Source of the DNA: Bacteroidota bacterium
GTDB taxonomy: Bacteria; Bacteroidota; Bacteroidia; Chitinophagales; Chitinophagaceae
Length of the DNA stretch: 64,000 nt
NCBI GenBank assembly: GCA_023424015.1
Contig: JAFAEM010000047.1
Location: 31,016 to 95,015 of the forward strand
Direction of reading: 5' to 3'
A program made the position numbers and the translations under genes. The notes under the pieces are model-generated. The model was given only the letters and a program-made list of their open reading frames with translations, ran no database searches and was not told where the DNA came from. How positions within the stretch are numbered: the first letter of the stretch is position 1; each line of letters starts with the position of its first letter. This document shows positions 1-7,641 of this stretch, one piece after another.

Positions 1-2
1 TT

Positions 3-203
3 GTAAGCCCCAACAGCGCCAGCACTTCGATCAATAACCTGTCTGCAGGCATTCACACTTTCAGGCTCACTGTTACAGATGCCGATGGCCTCACTGATAC
101 CGACGATATACAGATCACTGTAAATCAGGCAGCAGCTAAACCATCAAGTGACCCGTCACATAAGTTCTTCAGATGGTTATGGAAATTTCTGTCACGTTTT
201 TAA
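3..203 (+). CDS. C-terminal end of a PKD/Ig-like domain protein (partial)
   Basis: The open frame enters from the left edge and ends at TAA 201-203, giving the last 66 residues. Residues about 15-42 show the end of a PKD/K319-type beta-sandwich (AGIHTFRLTVTDADGL, then DTDDIQITV), a fold common in Bacteroidota surface and phage tail proteins. The last 15 residues are basic and aromatic (HKFFRWLWKFLSRF). Lying just upstream of the lysis-like genes in a prophage, it may be the end of a tail fibre or other host-contact protein; this is inference because most of the gene is missing. Confidence 0.6.
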   Translation, partial: VSPNSASTSINNLSAGIHTFRLTVTDADGLTDTDDIQITVNQAAAKPSSDPSHKFFRWLWKFLSRF

Positions 204-460
204 AAACGACACCAATGTATCCTGTAAAAAACACTCGATCGATGCACAACAATTTAGCGGAAGAACTCGCCGGAATCATTGCCGGCATCCTGGGCGGACT
301 GGGCTCTATACACCTGATGGGAATAACCTGGGAAACTGCCTGGGCAGATCTGGGGAATATACTGTGGGTAGGATTTGTCTCGATGTTCACCGGTGCCATG
401 GGCGCCCTCGGTGCGCATCTTTTTAAAAAATTATTCATCAAGAAAAAAATCAATAAATGA
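173..460 (+). CDS. Small two-helix membrane protein, holin candidate
   Basis: 95 residues if the first ATG is used; that start overlaps the previous gene by 31 bp, and an internal ATG at 215 is an alternative that avoids the overlap. Two hydrophobic segments (GIIAGILGGLGSIHLMGI and ILWVGFVSMFTGAMGALGAHLF) are followed by a Lys-rich tail (KKLFIKKKINK). Size, topology and position before other membrane genes and an amidase fit a holin, but no family-specific motif is visible. The stop overlaps the next start by 4 bp (ATGA), so the two genes are translationally coupled. Confidence 0.6.
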   Translation: MVMEISVTFLKTTPMYPVKNTRSMHNNLAEELAGIIAGILGGLGSIHLMGITWETAWADLGNILWVGFVSMFTGAMGALGAHLFKKLFIKKKINK

Positions 461-855
461 AATATTATTTGTTGCTGTGGGTCGCAGTTGTTGTAGGCCA
501 GCTATTCTTCACCACTGTGGCGGTGTGGGTGTGGCAGAGAAAGAACCCATATATCAACTATGTGCCGGCGCTGAAGAAGTATGTCAATAAAGAAGTAGGC
601 ACCTACATCGTCATATTCTTCACTACGCTGTTGCTAATGTTCATCCTGCAGGACTGGATGAATCTGAATATCAGCAAAGCTGAGCTACTGGTAAAAGAAA
701 AACTTACCAGGTTCGAGGCTGCACAGATGAAGTTCAGAACCTATGCCACCGGGTATGGCGTCTTCGCGCATCTCATCGCACTGATTGTATATAGGGGTGG
801 TAAGAATGCGATCGAGCAATTCGGTAAATCGAAGAATATTGACATTAACGAGTAA
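457..855 (+). CDS. Phage membrane protein, three hydrophobic segments
   Basis: 132 residues. Hydrophobic stretches lie near residues 3-27, 50-65 and 98-112, separated by charged loops; the middle loop (KAELLVKEKLTRFEAAQMKF) looks helical. Not recognised as a known family. It overlaps the upstream holin candidate by 4 bp and is followed 2 bp later by the spanin candidate, so it belongs to the same membrane/lysis operon. It could be a second holin or antiholin; that is only a context guess. Confidence 0.6.
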   Translation: MKYYLLLWVAVVVGQLFFTTVAVWVWQRKNPYINYVPALKKYVNKEVGTYIVIFFTTLLLMFILQDWMNLNISKAELLVKEKLTRFEAAQMKFRTYATGYGVFAHLIALIVYRGGKNAIEQFGKSKNIDINE

Positions 856-857
856 TC

Positions 858-1364
858 ATGAAGGATCCTGTAGTTAAGCTTTTGGTCGCGTTTTTAATGG
901 CTGTCCTGGTACTGTGGGGATGCTCATTGTTTTTTGCATCATGCAAGGTTCTAAAGAGCAAACAGGAAACTCAAAAGGCAACTGTGAAGACCGATACATC
1001 TTCTGCCGGCCGGGTATCGGAAGCGACAAAGATGACGAACACGGATTGGGAGTGGTTTAAAAACACACTGCTGTATATGCAGCAGCCGAAGAGTGGTGAT
1101 ACAACGATCACCAAAAACTATTTCACTGTACCTACATCACAGCCGCAGGTGATCATCATGGAAGGCGGCAAAGGACAACAGGTGGTCAATGAGCGAAGCC
1201 GTGATAGTATATGGGAGCAGCGACTTTCCAGGATGGAAGAGCTGCTGATCGAAAGAATTAAGCATAAGGATGTGGAGGGGTTTACCACCATGCAACTGAT
1301 CGGAGCTGCGATCCTGGTGATAGCAATATCGGTGCTGGCCAGCAAGCTCACATTCAAAAAGTAA
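858..1364 (+). CDS. Membrane-anchored protein, possible unimolecular spanin
   Basis: 168 residues. The N-terminus is a signal-like hydrophobic segment (VAFLMAVLVLWGCSLFFASC) with two lipobox-like Cys, best at FASC near residue 29. A hydrophilic periplasmic-type region with a predicted helix (RLSRMEELLIERI) follows, and a C-terminal transmembrane segment (LIGAAILVIAISVLASK) ends in Lys. An N-terminal lipid anchor plus a C-terminal membrane helix is the known topology of u-spanins, which fuse inner and outer membranes in the last step of lysis. Its place between holin-like genes and an amidase supports this; sequence identity to a known spanin was not established. Confidence 0.5.
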   Translation: MKDPVVKLLVAFLMAVLVLWGCSLFFASCKVLKSKQETQKATVKTDTSSAGRVSEATKMTNTDWEWFKNTLLYMQQPKSGDTTITKNYFTVPTSQPQVIIMEGGKGQQVVNERSRDSIWEQRLSRMEELLIERIKHKDVEGFTTMQLIGAAILVIAISVLASKLTFKK

Positions 1365-1389
1365 TTATTCATTTTAAAAGAATATCAAC

Positions 1390-1719
1390 ATGACAAAACA
1401 CAGACCTGGCAGCATGGGCGCTGCAGAAGCAAAGACAACCAGGCGGTTCTTCATAGGAGCTACCATCATTGTGCTTACCCTGTTCCTGTTCACCGTGACC
1501 AATAACGGGACATACTTCCACCTGTACTATGAGCGCGCTAATACACTTAGCAAAGTATTGGGCTGGCTGTTCACTGGTGGCTGGCTTTATTTCCTGTGGT
1601 TCCATTCTTATGACATGGGCTGGGGGAAGAAAGGATCCGCAACACGGGTTGCGGTGATCCTGCTATTGGGATTGGCCCTGGCATTCGGTTGCCTGTTTGG
1701 CTTCCGGTTCGACCTGTAA
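1390..1719 (+). CDS. Phage membrane protein, three hydrophobic segments
   Basis: 109 residues with a basic N-terminus followed by hydrophobic segments near residues 20-36, 58-70 and 86-106. No recognised family. It lies between the spanin candidate and an unrecognised gene in the co-directional lysis-side operon, 26 bp after the former. A membrane role during lysis or superinfection exclusion is possible but not shown. Confidence 0.55.
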   Translation: MTKHRPGSMGAAEAKTTRRFFIGATIIVLTLFLFTVTNNGTYFHLYYERANTLSKVLGWLFTGGWLYFLWFHSYDMGWGKKGSATRVAVILLLGLALAFGCLFGFRFDL

Positions 1720-1726
1720 TGATTCA

Positions 1727-2293
1727 ATGAAGTACACGATCAATAAAGGCAAGCATCGGCCTCGCTGGTGGTGGCTCTCTCCAAAAATGGGGGTAGCTGC
1801 CACCACTATTCGCCGCAAGGTGGTGTTTGACTTTAATTGCATCTATAACCTACACAGCGCCGATCAGCACGATATCAATAAACTGTTTGGTGTGGCCTTT
1901 ACTACCTGGTGGCGGATGATATGGGTGTGGCTCAGCTGGCCGGTATATGCGGCACTGTCGCGCAACCTGCATCACCGTGATAGTGCACGCGTGGGATGGC
2001 GATTTGATACGGCCAAAAAAACATTCATCCTCTCTGCCTATTGCTATGTGGAAGGCCAGCGGATCACCCGCGATATCTGTGAGTGCTATGCCAACAGGCC
2101 GGTCAGGATCACACTACTGGTACAGTCAACCTTCTATGAGTTTATTGTCGAGCAGCACGAGAATGAATATCCGCTGGGCCGGGTGAGCATTCCCTACTGG
2201 CATAAGAAGAGATTCACCTTTTCGCTGGGTCTTTACTTCGGAGGCAACAATCCGGCACCTAATACGATGACTGTCGAAATTAAAAAGTTATGA
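1727..2293 (+). CDS. Uncharacterised Trp-rich phage protein
   Basis: 188 residues from ATG 1727; an earlier in-frame TTG at 1697 would overlap the upstream gene and is less likely. The protein is rich in Trp, Tyr and His and seems beta-rich (RVGWRFDTAKKTFILSAYCY, SLGLYFGGNNPAPNTMTVEI), with one aromatic hydrophobic stretch near residues 55-72 (FTTWWRMIWVWLSWPVYAAL). The C-terminal part has a jelly-roll or lectin-like look. No function is recognised. The stop overlaps the amidase start by 4 bp, so it is coupled to the lysis enzyme. Confidence 0.6.
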   Translation: MKYTINKGKHRPRWWWLSPKMGVAATTIRRKVVFDFNCIYNLHSADQHDINKLFGVAFTTWWRMIWVWLSWPVYAALSRNLHHRDSARVGWRFDTAKKTFILSAYCYVEGQRITRDICECYANRPVRITLLVQSTFYEFIVEQHENEYPLGRVSIPYWHKKRFTFSLGLYFGGNNPAPNTMTVEIKKL

Positions 2294-2763
2294 TATCCAC
2301 GATTAACCAGGGATCCAACCCTCGAAAGATAAAATACCTGGTGGTGCATTGCACTGCCGGCAATCAAAAAGAAACGATCGAAGATCTTCTACATGGGTTC
2401 AAGCTCCGTGGCTGGCGCAATCCCGGCTATCATTATGTTGTGAAGGCCGATGGTACAGTGGTACCACTGCTGCCTGAGACTTCGATCGCCAACGGTGTGG
2501 CCGGTCATAATGCCGGCAGCATACATATCAGCTACCTGGGAGGTATTGACAGCAAAGGCAAGCCGGTGGACAACCGTACACCACATCAGAAGAATGCCCT
2601 GGCAGTGTCGCTGAAGATTTTAAGAAGCAAATATCCTGATGCGAAGATCCTGGGTCACCGGGATTTCAGTAAGGATAAGAATGGCAATGGGAAAATAGAT
2701 CAGTGGGAATATATAAAGTGGTGCCCCTGTTTTGACGCGCAGGAGGAGTACAAGCATATTTAA
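2290..2763 (+). CDS. N-acetylmuramoyl-L-alanine amidase (phage endolysin)
   Basis: 157 residues of the amidase_2/T7-lysozyme type, which cut the amide bond between MurNAc and L-Ala of peptidoglycan. Zinc ligands are visible as His20 (VVHCTAG), His123 (LGHRD) and Cys147 (CPCFDA); GHNAGSIHISYLGG is the substrate-site strand. Between GHRD and the last zinc ligand sits a 12-residue segment, D129-E140, that matches the EF-hand loop (acidic or Asn at 1, 3, 5, Gly at 6, Ile at 8, Glu at 12). No signal peptide, so export needs a holin. It is the last gene before a terminator at 2797. Confidence 0.92.
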   Translation: MISTINQGSNPRKIKYLVVHCTAGNQKETIEDLLHGFKLRGWRNPGYHYVVKADGTVVPLLPETSIANGVAGHNAGSIHISYLGGIDSKGKPVDNRTPHQKNALAVSLKILRSKYPDAKILGHRDFSKDKNGNGKIDQWEYIKWCPCFDAQEEYKHI

Positions 2764-2796
2764 GTCGGTTTTCATTTTGGTTGATGTTCAAAACCT

Positions 2797-2825
2797 CTCC
2801 GCCCGTTTCTACGGGGGGAGCTTTT
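2797..2825 (+). terminator. Terminator after the lysis operon
   Basis: Nine-base arms CTCCGCCCG (2797-2805) and CGGGGGGAG (2812-2820) pair with one mismatch around a 6-nt loop; a C and then TTTT follow. It separates the lysis-side operon from the capsid operon. Confidence 0.7.
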
Positions 2826-2835
2826 AAAAACCCTA

Positions 2836-2845
2836 ACGTGTCACA
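2836..2845 (+). promoter_or_regulatory. ACGTGTCACA motif, copy 1
   Basis: One of three identical decamers that sit in gaps between phage operons (others at 11068 and 19271). An AT-rich TATGTT follows about 21 bp later, at 2867, 40 bp before the next start codon. The pair could be a phage-specific promoter; this is inferred from recurrence and position only. Confidence 0.4.
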
Positions 2846-2908
2846 CCGCCTGCTGTCCTTTCAAATTATGTTTACATCCACAGACAAAACTGAATTCAAT
2901 TTTTTACT

Positions 2909-3412
2909 ATGAAAAATTTACTCATCATCTTTCTACTGGCCAGCCTGGCAACCCTGGTGCTGCCGACAGTCATTAAAAGCAATGAGGCCAACGCCCAGCT
3001 GGTAACCACCCTTATCCCGACCGCTGCAAAAGATACATTGACGAATGTCGATACAGCTACTATCTATGTAGCCAGTACGCAGGCAGCTGCGATCAGTGGT
3101 ACGGTGGCCACGGATAATATTACCCGAAGTGTTACCGTAGTCGCCACCAAAGTATCCGGCACTGTAGCTGGCGGAGTAAGGATATACGGAAGTAATGATG
3201 GCACTAACTGGCAGCAATTAAGGGGTCACCACCTAAACCAGGGGGCATCTACCGATACGCTGGCACTGGCAGATGTGGCTACAAATAGCGGCACATTCAA
3301 AATACGTGATGCCAATGGGGATATACTATTCCGACAATACAAAGTTGTTTTTGTGAATCAAAACGGCGGAGTGATTATTCCGAAGTTGTATCTCCATCGA
3401 AGGAGTAACTGA
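2909..3412 (+). CDS. Exported beta-rich phage protein
   Basis: 167 residues with a clear Sec signal peptide (MKNLLIIFLLASLATLVLP, likely cut after NAQ near residue 30). The mature part is Thr/Val-rich and beta-like, including GGVRIYGSNDGTNWQQL, which resembles discoidin-like or decoration-type sandwiches. No known family is recognised. A signal peptide at the head of a capsid operon is unusual; the protein may be a moron or a decoration protein. The first seven codons are identical to those of the gene at 26111. Confidence 0.6.
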   Translation: MKNLLIIFLLASLATLVLPTVIKSNEANAQLVTTLIPTAAKDTLTNVDTATIYVASTQAAAISGTVATDNITRSVTVVATKVSGTVAGGVRIYGSNDGTNWQQLRGHHLNQGASTDTLALADVATNSGTFKIRDANGDILFRQYKVVFVNQNGGVIIPKLYLHRRSN

Positions 3413-3432
3413 TAAAAGTTTTTTGAAATAGA

Positions 3433-4329
3433 ATGGATTTCAAAGGTCTTCTACAGGTATTTGGCAGGCCATGGCTGATTGAAGAATCGCAGGCCGCATA
3501 CTGGGCAAACATAGCCCAGCAAATACTCGTATCCAGGACAATGGATGCAATACCTGGAATGGATCCGCGGACACGGTCAGGACATGCCCAGGCCTATGCC
3601 GGCCTCGCTTACAGAGACATCTTCCGTGTGAATGCAAATGCGGAGATGGATCCAAATGGCCAGGTACAGGTGATCCGGCTGAGTGGTCCGCTGATGGAAG
3701 AAGACTACTGTGGAGCGCCAGGCATGAACACCATGCAGCAGGCGATAAGAGCTGCCAACGCAGACGCAAGCATTGAATCAATAGTTCTTTTAAATGATAG
3801 CCCGGGTGGTACCGTTGCTGGTACTCATAACCTGGCACGCGAAGTAAAACGCAGTAAGAAGCCAGTCGTATCATTTATAAATAAAATGATGTGCAGCGCG
3901 GACTACTGGATCGGTTCTTCTGCTTCTGAAATTATTGCCGACGATGAAAATGGTGGTTATAATTCACTGATCGGAAGTATCGGTACTAAATGCACCATCA
4001 TGGATCAGTCGGCCAGGATGGAAAGCCAGGGGATCAAGATCCGGCACGTGTACGCGGATAAGAGTAGCAGGAAAGGTAAGTACATGGATGATATCCTTTC
4101 TGGAGATGATACCAGGTTAAAAGCAGAGCTGAACCAGATCAATGAATTCTTTCTCTCTGCAGTACAGGAAAACCGCGCCGGCAAACTGAGACTTGATCGG
4201 GAAAACGTACTGGAAGGTGAAGTGTATAATGTGAAAGACGCGATCAGGTTTGGGCTGGTTGACAAGATGGGTTCATTCGATTACGCAGTTAAAAGAAGCC
4301 TTCAAATGGCTAAAACAATACGAGCATGA
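3433..4329 (+). CDS. S49-family capsid maturation protease
   Basis: 298 residues of the SppA/ClpP-fold S49 group, which in phages removes scaffold peptides inside the procapsid. The oxyanion motif NDSPGGTVAGTHNLA (residues 121-135), the nucleophile Ser155 in MMCSADYWIG and a candidate general-base Lys210 (YADKSS) are visible. Its place directly before the scaffold candidate and the major capsid gene supports the role. The last codon overlaps the next start (ATGA at 4326-4329), coupling protease and scaffold translation. Confidence 0.88.
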   Translation: MDFKGLLQVFGRPWLIEESQAAYWANIAQQILVSRTMDAIPGMDPRTRSGHAQAYAGLAYRDIFRVNANAEMDPNGQVQVIRLSGPLMEEDYCGAPGMNTMQQAIRAANADASIESIVLLNDSPGGTVAGTHNLAREVKRSKKPVVSFINKMMCSADYWIGSSASEIIADDENGGYNSLIGSIGTKCTIMDQSARMESQGIKIRHVYADKSSRKGKYMDDILSGDDTRLKAELNQINEFFLSAVQENRAGKLRLDRENVLEGEVYNVKDAIRFGLVDKMGSFDYAVKRSLQMAKTIRA

Positions 4330-4739
4330 AATTTCAAAGAATACTAAAAGCCTCCAACAGCCAGCAGATCGATGCTGTGATCGCGGATCTCCCTGTGAAC
4401 GCTAATGGTTATTTTATGACCGAAGAGCAAATGGAATCTATAGAAGCCTCACTTGAAGAGCTGGCCGGCGCTTCGCAGCAATACAGTGATCGTATTGCTG
4501 AACTGCAGGCCTCTATCGCAAGTGACGCGGAATTGATCGCGGCAGCCAACACAGCACAGCAGAATCAGACTGCTCGTATCGCTGAGCTGGAAGCACAGCT
4601 GGCAGAAGAAAGAGCAAAGCCGGCAGGTGAAATGCAAAGCACCTCAAAGCCCGCTGACAAAACAGGAACTGAAAAACCATTAGCTCACTTAGACCCCGAA
4701 AACAGCCTGAACCGCGCAGCGGATGCCAGGTTCAAATAA
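4326..4739 (+). CDS. Capsid scaffold candidate, coiled coil
   Basis: 137 residues. Residues about 35-95 form a long heptad-rich helix (ELQASIASDAELIAAAN, ARIAELEAQLAEERAK), followed by a flexible Ser/Thr/Lys-rich tail. Small helical proteins between the S49 protease and the major capsid protein are usually scaffolds and substrates of the protease. No motif proves it; the assignment rests on coiled coil and position. Confidence 0.65.
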   Translation: MKFQRILKASNSQQIDAVIADLPVNANGYFMTEEQMESIEASLEELAGASQQYSDRIAELQASIASDAELIAAANTAQQNQTARIAELEAQLAEERAKPAGEMQSTSKPADKTGTEKPLAHLDPENSLNRAADARFK

Positions 4740-4779
4740 GTAAACTCATCCACCATCCTATACTAAAAAATGTTTTAAA

Positions 4780-5751
4780 ATGGCAGATACAACAATTAAC
4801 ATAGCCGACATCATCACCAGTTTTGGATCTTATTACCTCGACGGTGGCCAGAACCAGCAGGATCTGCTGATGAGGCCCTTTGAGAAGTTTGGAACCCGTG
4901 AAGTGTTCAACCTTCGCCAGACCAATGACACCATCCTTCGCCTGAGCGATGTGGAAGTGTCTGAGATCCTGCAGGGGTACCAGGATGCCTTCACCCCCAA
5001 AGGTGGAGTAGTGTTCAAACCGGTTGCAATTCCCCTCACGCAGGTGAAGATCGACCAGGAATTCAACCCCAACTCTCTCGTTTCATCGTGGCTGGGTTTT
5101 CTCACCAACAACAAGATCGACCGCAGCACCTATCCCTTCATAAAATGGTTCATCGAGGACTACCTGCTCAAACAGGTTGACAAAGACCTCGAGATGAAAG
5201 CCATCTACAACGGGAAGAAAGTGACCCCCACACCTGGCACAGCTGGTGCGGCGATCGAGGCTATGGACGGTATCAAGTTTCAGATCAATACAGGCATCGA
5301 TGATGGCGACATCACTCCGATTGCCACCGGCGCATTGCCAGCAGATCCTGCTGACTTTGTCACCATGATCGAAGAAGTATTTGCCGATGCGATCCCTGAA
5401 GTTTACTGGCAGGAAGGCATGACGATCAACATGAGCATGAAGAACCTGAAGCTGTATCGCCGTGGTCGCAAGAAAAAGTACAACATGTACTATGCCCAGG
5501 CTGCTGACTTGGACACAGTGGATGACACTAACCTGAAGGTTGCAGGCCGCTTCAGCATGCAGGGATCTGACAAGATCTGGGCAACTACGAGCCGCAACTA
5601 CGTGATGGGTGTGAAAGGATTCAGCAACAAAAATATGTTCGAGCTGGAGCATGTGAAGAGGAAAGTGGCTGTGTACAGCGACTGGTGGATCGGTATCGGC
5701 TACTTGCTGGCTGATGAGATCTTCACCAACGACCTGGATACAGCCCTGTAA
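4780..5751 (+). CDS. Major capsid protein
   Basis: 323 residues, a typical HK97-fold size. It follows protease and scaffold and has the mixed alpha/beta character of a capsid subunit, with a long central helix region (FIKWFIEDYLLKQVDKDLEMKAIY) and a C-terminal P-domain-like segment (GVKGFSNKNMFELEHVKRKVAVYSDWWIG, here quoted in parts: NMFELEHVKRKVAVYSDWW). Codon use is strongly biased to C/G-ending codons compared with its neighbours, as expected for a highly expressed gene. Followed by a strong hairpin at 5770. Confidence 0.8.
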   Translation: MADTTINIADIITSFGSYYLDGGQNQQDLLMRPFEKFGTREVFNLRQTNDTILRLSDVEVSEILQGYQDAFTPKGGVVFKPVAIPLTQVKIDQEFNPNSLVSSWLGFLTNNKIDRSTYPFIKWFIEDYLLKQVDKDLEMKAIYNGKKVTPTPGTAGAAIEAMDGIKFQINTGIDDGDITPIATGALPADPADFVTMIEEVFADAIPEVYWQEGMTINMSMKNLKLYRRGRKKKYNMYYAQAADLDTVDDTNLKVAGRFSMQGSDKIWATTSRNYVMGVKGFSNKNMFELEHVKRKVAVYSDWWIGIGYLLADEIFTNDLDTAL

Positions 5752-5769
5752 AAAATACATCAACGAATT

Positions 5770-5815
5770 GAAGGGCTGGTGACAAGCTCGCCACCGTTAT
5801 CACTGGCCCTTCATT
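5770..5815 (+). terminator. Long hairpin after the capsid gene
   Basis: Arms 5770-5782 and 5800-5812 pair over 13 bp with two G-U wobbles around a 17-nt loop, then ATTT. It could be a partial terminator or an RNA-stabilising element that lets the capsid gene be expressed more than downstream genes. Confidence 0.7.
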
Positions 5816-5828
5816 TAAACCAAAAGAT

Positions 5829-6227
5829 ATGGGTAAAAAAAATGAACAACTCGAAGCTCCGGTGATCACTGAAGATCTCGAAGCATTGAAGGCGAAACTT
5901 GATGAAGCAGAAGCCCTGGCTACAGCGCAAAGCGAAGAGATCGAAGCCTTGAAGGCGAAACTCGATGAAGCCGACGAACTGATTTTATCACGCAATGCTA
6001 AGCTGGAAGAAACGAAGGCAAAGCTGGCTGATGCGGAAGCTAAACTTGCAGGTGGCAAGTTCGTGGCCAAAGAGAAGTTCGAATTCAATGGTGCCACCTA
6101 TGAAGTGTTAGGGCCGGCGCTGATCCCTGGTAAAGGGAAACTGACTGCCCTGGAGATATCGACCGATGCAGAGACGCAGGCCTACCTGGTAGGTGTACGA
6201 TCCGGCGTGATCAGGGAAGTGAAATAA
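5829..6227 (+). CDS. Coiled-coil capsid-associated protein
   Basis: 132 residues. The N-terminal 75 residues are a coiled coil with an internal duplication of EALKAKLDEAE at residues about 18 and 39. The C-terminal half is a compact domain (KFEFNGATYEVLGPALIPGKG and onward). Located right after the major capsid gene, it may be a head fibre or decoration protein, where a trimeric coiled coil attaches a small domain. Function is inferred from position only. Confidence 0.6.
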   Translation: MGKKNEQLEAPVITEDLEALKAKLDEAEALATAQSEEIEALKAKLDEADELILSRNAKLEETKAKLADAEAKLAGGKFVAKEKFEFNGATYEVLGPALIPGKGKLTALEISTDAETQAYLVGVRSGVIREVK

Positions 6228-6263
6228 AATAATTTTCAATATCCTTTTTAAACTCACCTTTCG

Positions 6264-6809
6264 ATGAATTATAAAGCAATCACACGGAGCACAAATCCCC
6301 GCACATACACAGGGGGCTACAAGAATGTTGTATTCCTGGCAGCCCTCTCCGATATTCTTGCACTTAGCAAACCACCCTCCCCGCCTCCCGTGATCGGTGA
6401 TTCTTCAAAGATCACCGGTGATCACACCTTCACAGATCCTAAGGGATGGATTCCCTGGGACTGTAAGACCAACGGAGTGACCGGTACTTTCGCCGCCACT
6501 GGGGATCCTGGTGCACAGGAGATCGAATACACCTACCGTGTTACGATCCTGGGAGATGATGAGTTCATGCAGGACATGCGCGCCAAAGTGCTCAATGATC
6601 ATGTGATCTGGCTACTGAAGGAAGCCAACTGCCTGGAAGATGATAAGTATGTACAGCTGGGCGATGAGTGTGTCGCTCCCGAGTACCAGGCTGAAGGCGA
6701 CTTCAAAACTACCAAAGAAGGCCTGAAGGAGTGGACACTGTCCATCATCACTAAGGCCAGGTACTTCTACACTGGTACCATCACGATGAGCACTGAGGAA
6801 GAAGCCTAA
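6264..6809 (+). CDS. Major tail tube protein candidate
   Basis: 181 residues, the usual size of siphovirus tail tube proteins. The C-terminal segment KEWTLSIITKARYFYTGTITM resembles the closing strands of tube proteins (quoted here in two parts, KEWTLSIITKAR and YFYTGTITM). It lies upstream of a short gene, a gp10-like gene and the tape measure, as tube genes do. No sheath gene was seen nearby, which fits a non-contractile tail. Confidence 0.5.
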   Translation: MNYKAITRSTNPRTYTGGYKNVVFLAALSDILALSKPPSPPPVIGDSSKITGDHTFTDPKGWIPWDCKTNGVTGTFAATGDPGAQEIEYTYRVTILGDDEFMQDMRAKVLNDHVIWLLKEANCLEDDKYVQLGDECVAPEYQAEGDFKTTKEGLKEWTLSIITKARYFYTGTITMSTEEEA

Positions 6810-6843
6810 TATTGATTGTATAACCGATTTATAAAAAGTTTTT

Positions 6844-7095
6844 ATGCTTCAATTCAAGAACCCAGATGTGGCTGCCAAATATGCTTCACCATTTAAAGGC
6901 AACCCCATCGTGCATAAGCCCGGTGGCAAGAATGGAAACGGGTTTAAACTGAGGCTCGCGGACATCAGCCTGGAACAGGCCGACCGGATTTTTGCCGGTG
7001 CAGGTCAAAACCTTTTGCAGTTAAAGGCTACGGCGGAGAAGTCAGAGACTAAACCCGCCAAAGGCCAGGAGAAGAAAGAACAGCCCGTTCCCTAA
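6844..7095 (+). CDS. Small phage protein before the terminator
   Basis: 83 residues. The first 60 form a compact region (KNPDVAAKYASPFKGNPIVH, SLEQADRIFAGAGQNLLQLK); the last 20 are Lys/Glu/Pro-rich and probably disordered. Not recognised. It closes the capsid-tube operon ahead of a perfect terminator at 7125 and may be a head-tail joining or tail accessory protein. Confidence 0.55.
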   Translation: MLQFKNPDVAAKYASPFKGNPIVHKPGGKNGNGFKLRLADISLEQADRIFAGAGQNLLQLKATAEKSETKPAKGQEKKEQPVP

Positions 7096-7124
7096 GGCGA
7101 TCCAATAACCTTTTGATCAAATCA

Positions 7125-7166
7125 GGTCCCGTCAGTACCGCCACATGCGGGATGACGGGACCTTTT
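7125..7166 (+). terminator. Terminator before the tape-measure operon
   Basis: Perfect 10-bp arms GGTCCCGTCA (7125-7134) and TGACGGGACC (7153-7162) around an 18-nt loop, followed by TTTT. Confidence 0.88.
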
Positions 7167-7179
7167 AATTTATATACCC

Positions 7180-7632
7180 ATGGCTCTCGACCTGGACAGA
7201 TATAATGACCGAATAAAATCCTGGACTAAGGATACCATCAGCCGCATGCAGGCACGTGCCAGCAACTACGGCGTGGTGCATCGCAGCGATAGCCCCAGCG
7301 CCAAACCTTCCATGCCGCAGCTGCGTGACCGATACAGGATGAAGGACGGTGGTATCGATCAGGCGAGCATCCGCTTCCCCAGGTCGCTTATATGGACGCA
7401 CAAAGGTGCTGGTAAAGGCCGCGGCGGAAGCAAGGGCAGCCGGTGGATCGATAAGTACGGTAATGCTAAAACCACAGCCGACAGTAGTAAAGGGAAGATG
7501 GGTACCGGTGGCCGTACAGCGAAGCCATTCTTCAACGATACACTCGACGCACCGACTGGCGTGGAAGAGCTGGCCACCATTGTTGCAGAAGAAACTGGAG
7601 ACGCGATCATCGATAAAATGTTCATCAAGTAA
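7180..7632 (+). CDS. HK97 gp10-like tail completion candidate
   Basis: 150 residues, basic in the middle (GKGRGGSKGSRWIDKYGN). The C-terminal part KPFFNDTL...VEELATIVAEETGDAIIDKM has the pattern of gp10-like head-tail joining or tail completion proteins, where a conserved Pro-Phe precedes a C-terminal helix. It stands 9 bp before the tape measure gene. The family link is by pattern and position, not by alignment. Confidence 0.45.
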   Translation: MALDLDRYNDRIKSWTKDTISRMQARASNYGVVHRSDSPSAKPSMPQLRDRYRMKDGGIDQASIRFPRSLIWTHKGAGKGRGGSKGSRWIDKYGNAKTTADSSKGKMGTGGRTAKPFFNDTLDAPTGVEELATIVAEETGDAIIDKMFIK

Positions 7633-7641
7633 TACATCAGC

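Noticed and set aside
1697..1726. TTG start for the Trp-rich protein
   Set aside because: It would overlap the upstream membrane gene; ATG 1727 follows its stop by 7 bp.
5083..5763. 226-residue open frame on the minus strand
   Set aside because: It is antisense to the major capsid gene and arises from the capsid's strong codon bias; no start context or family.
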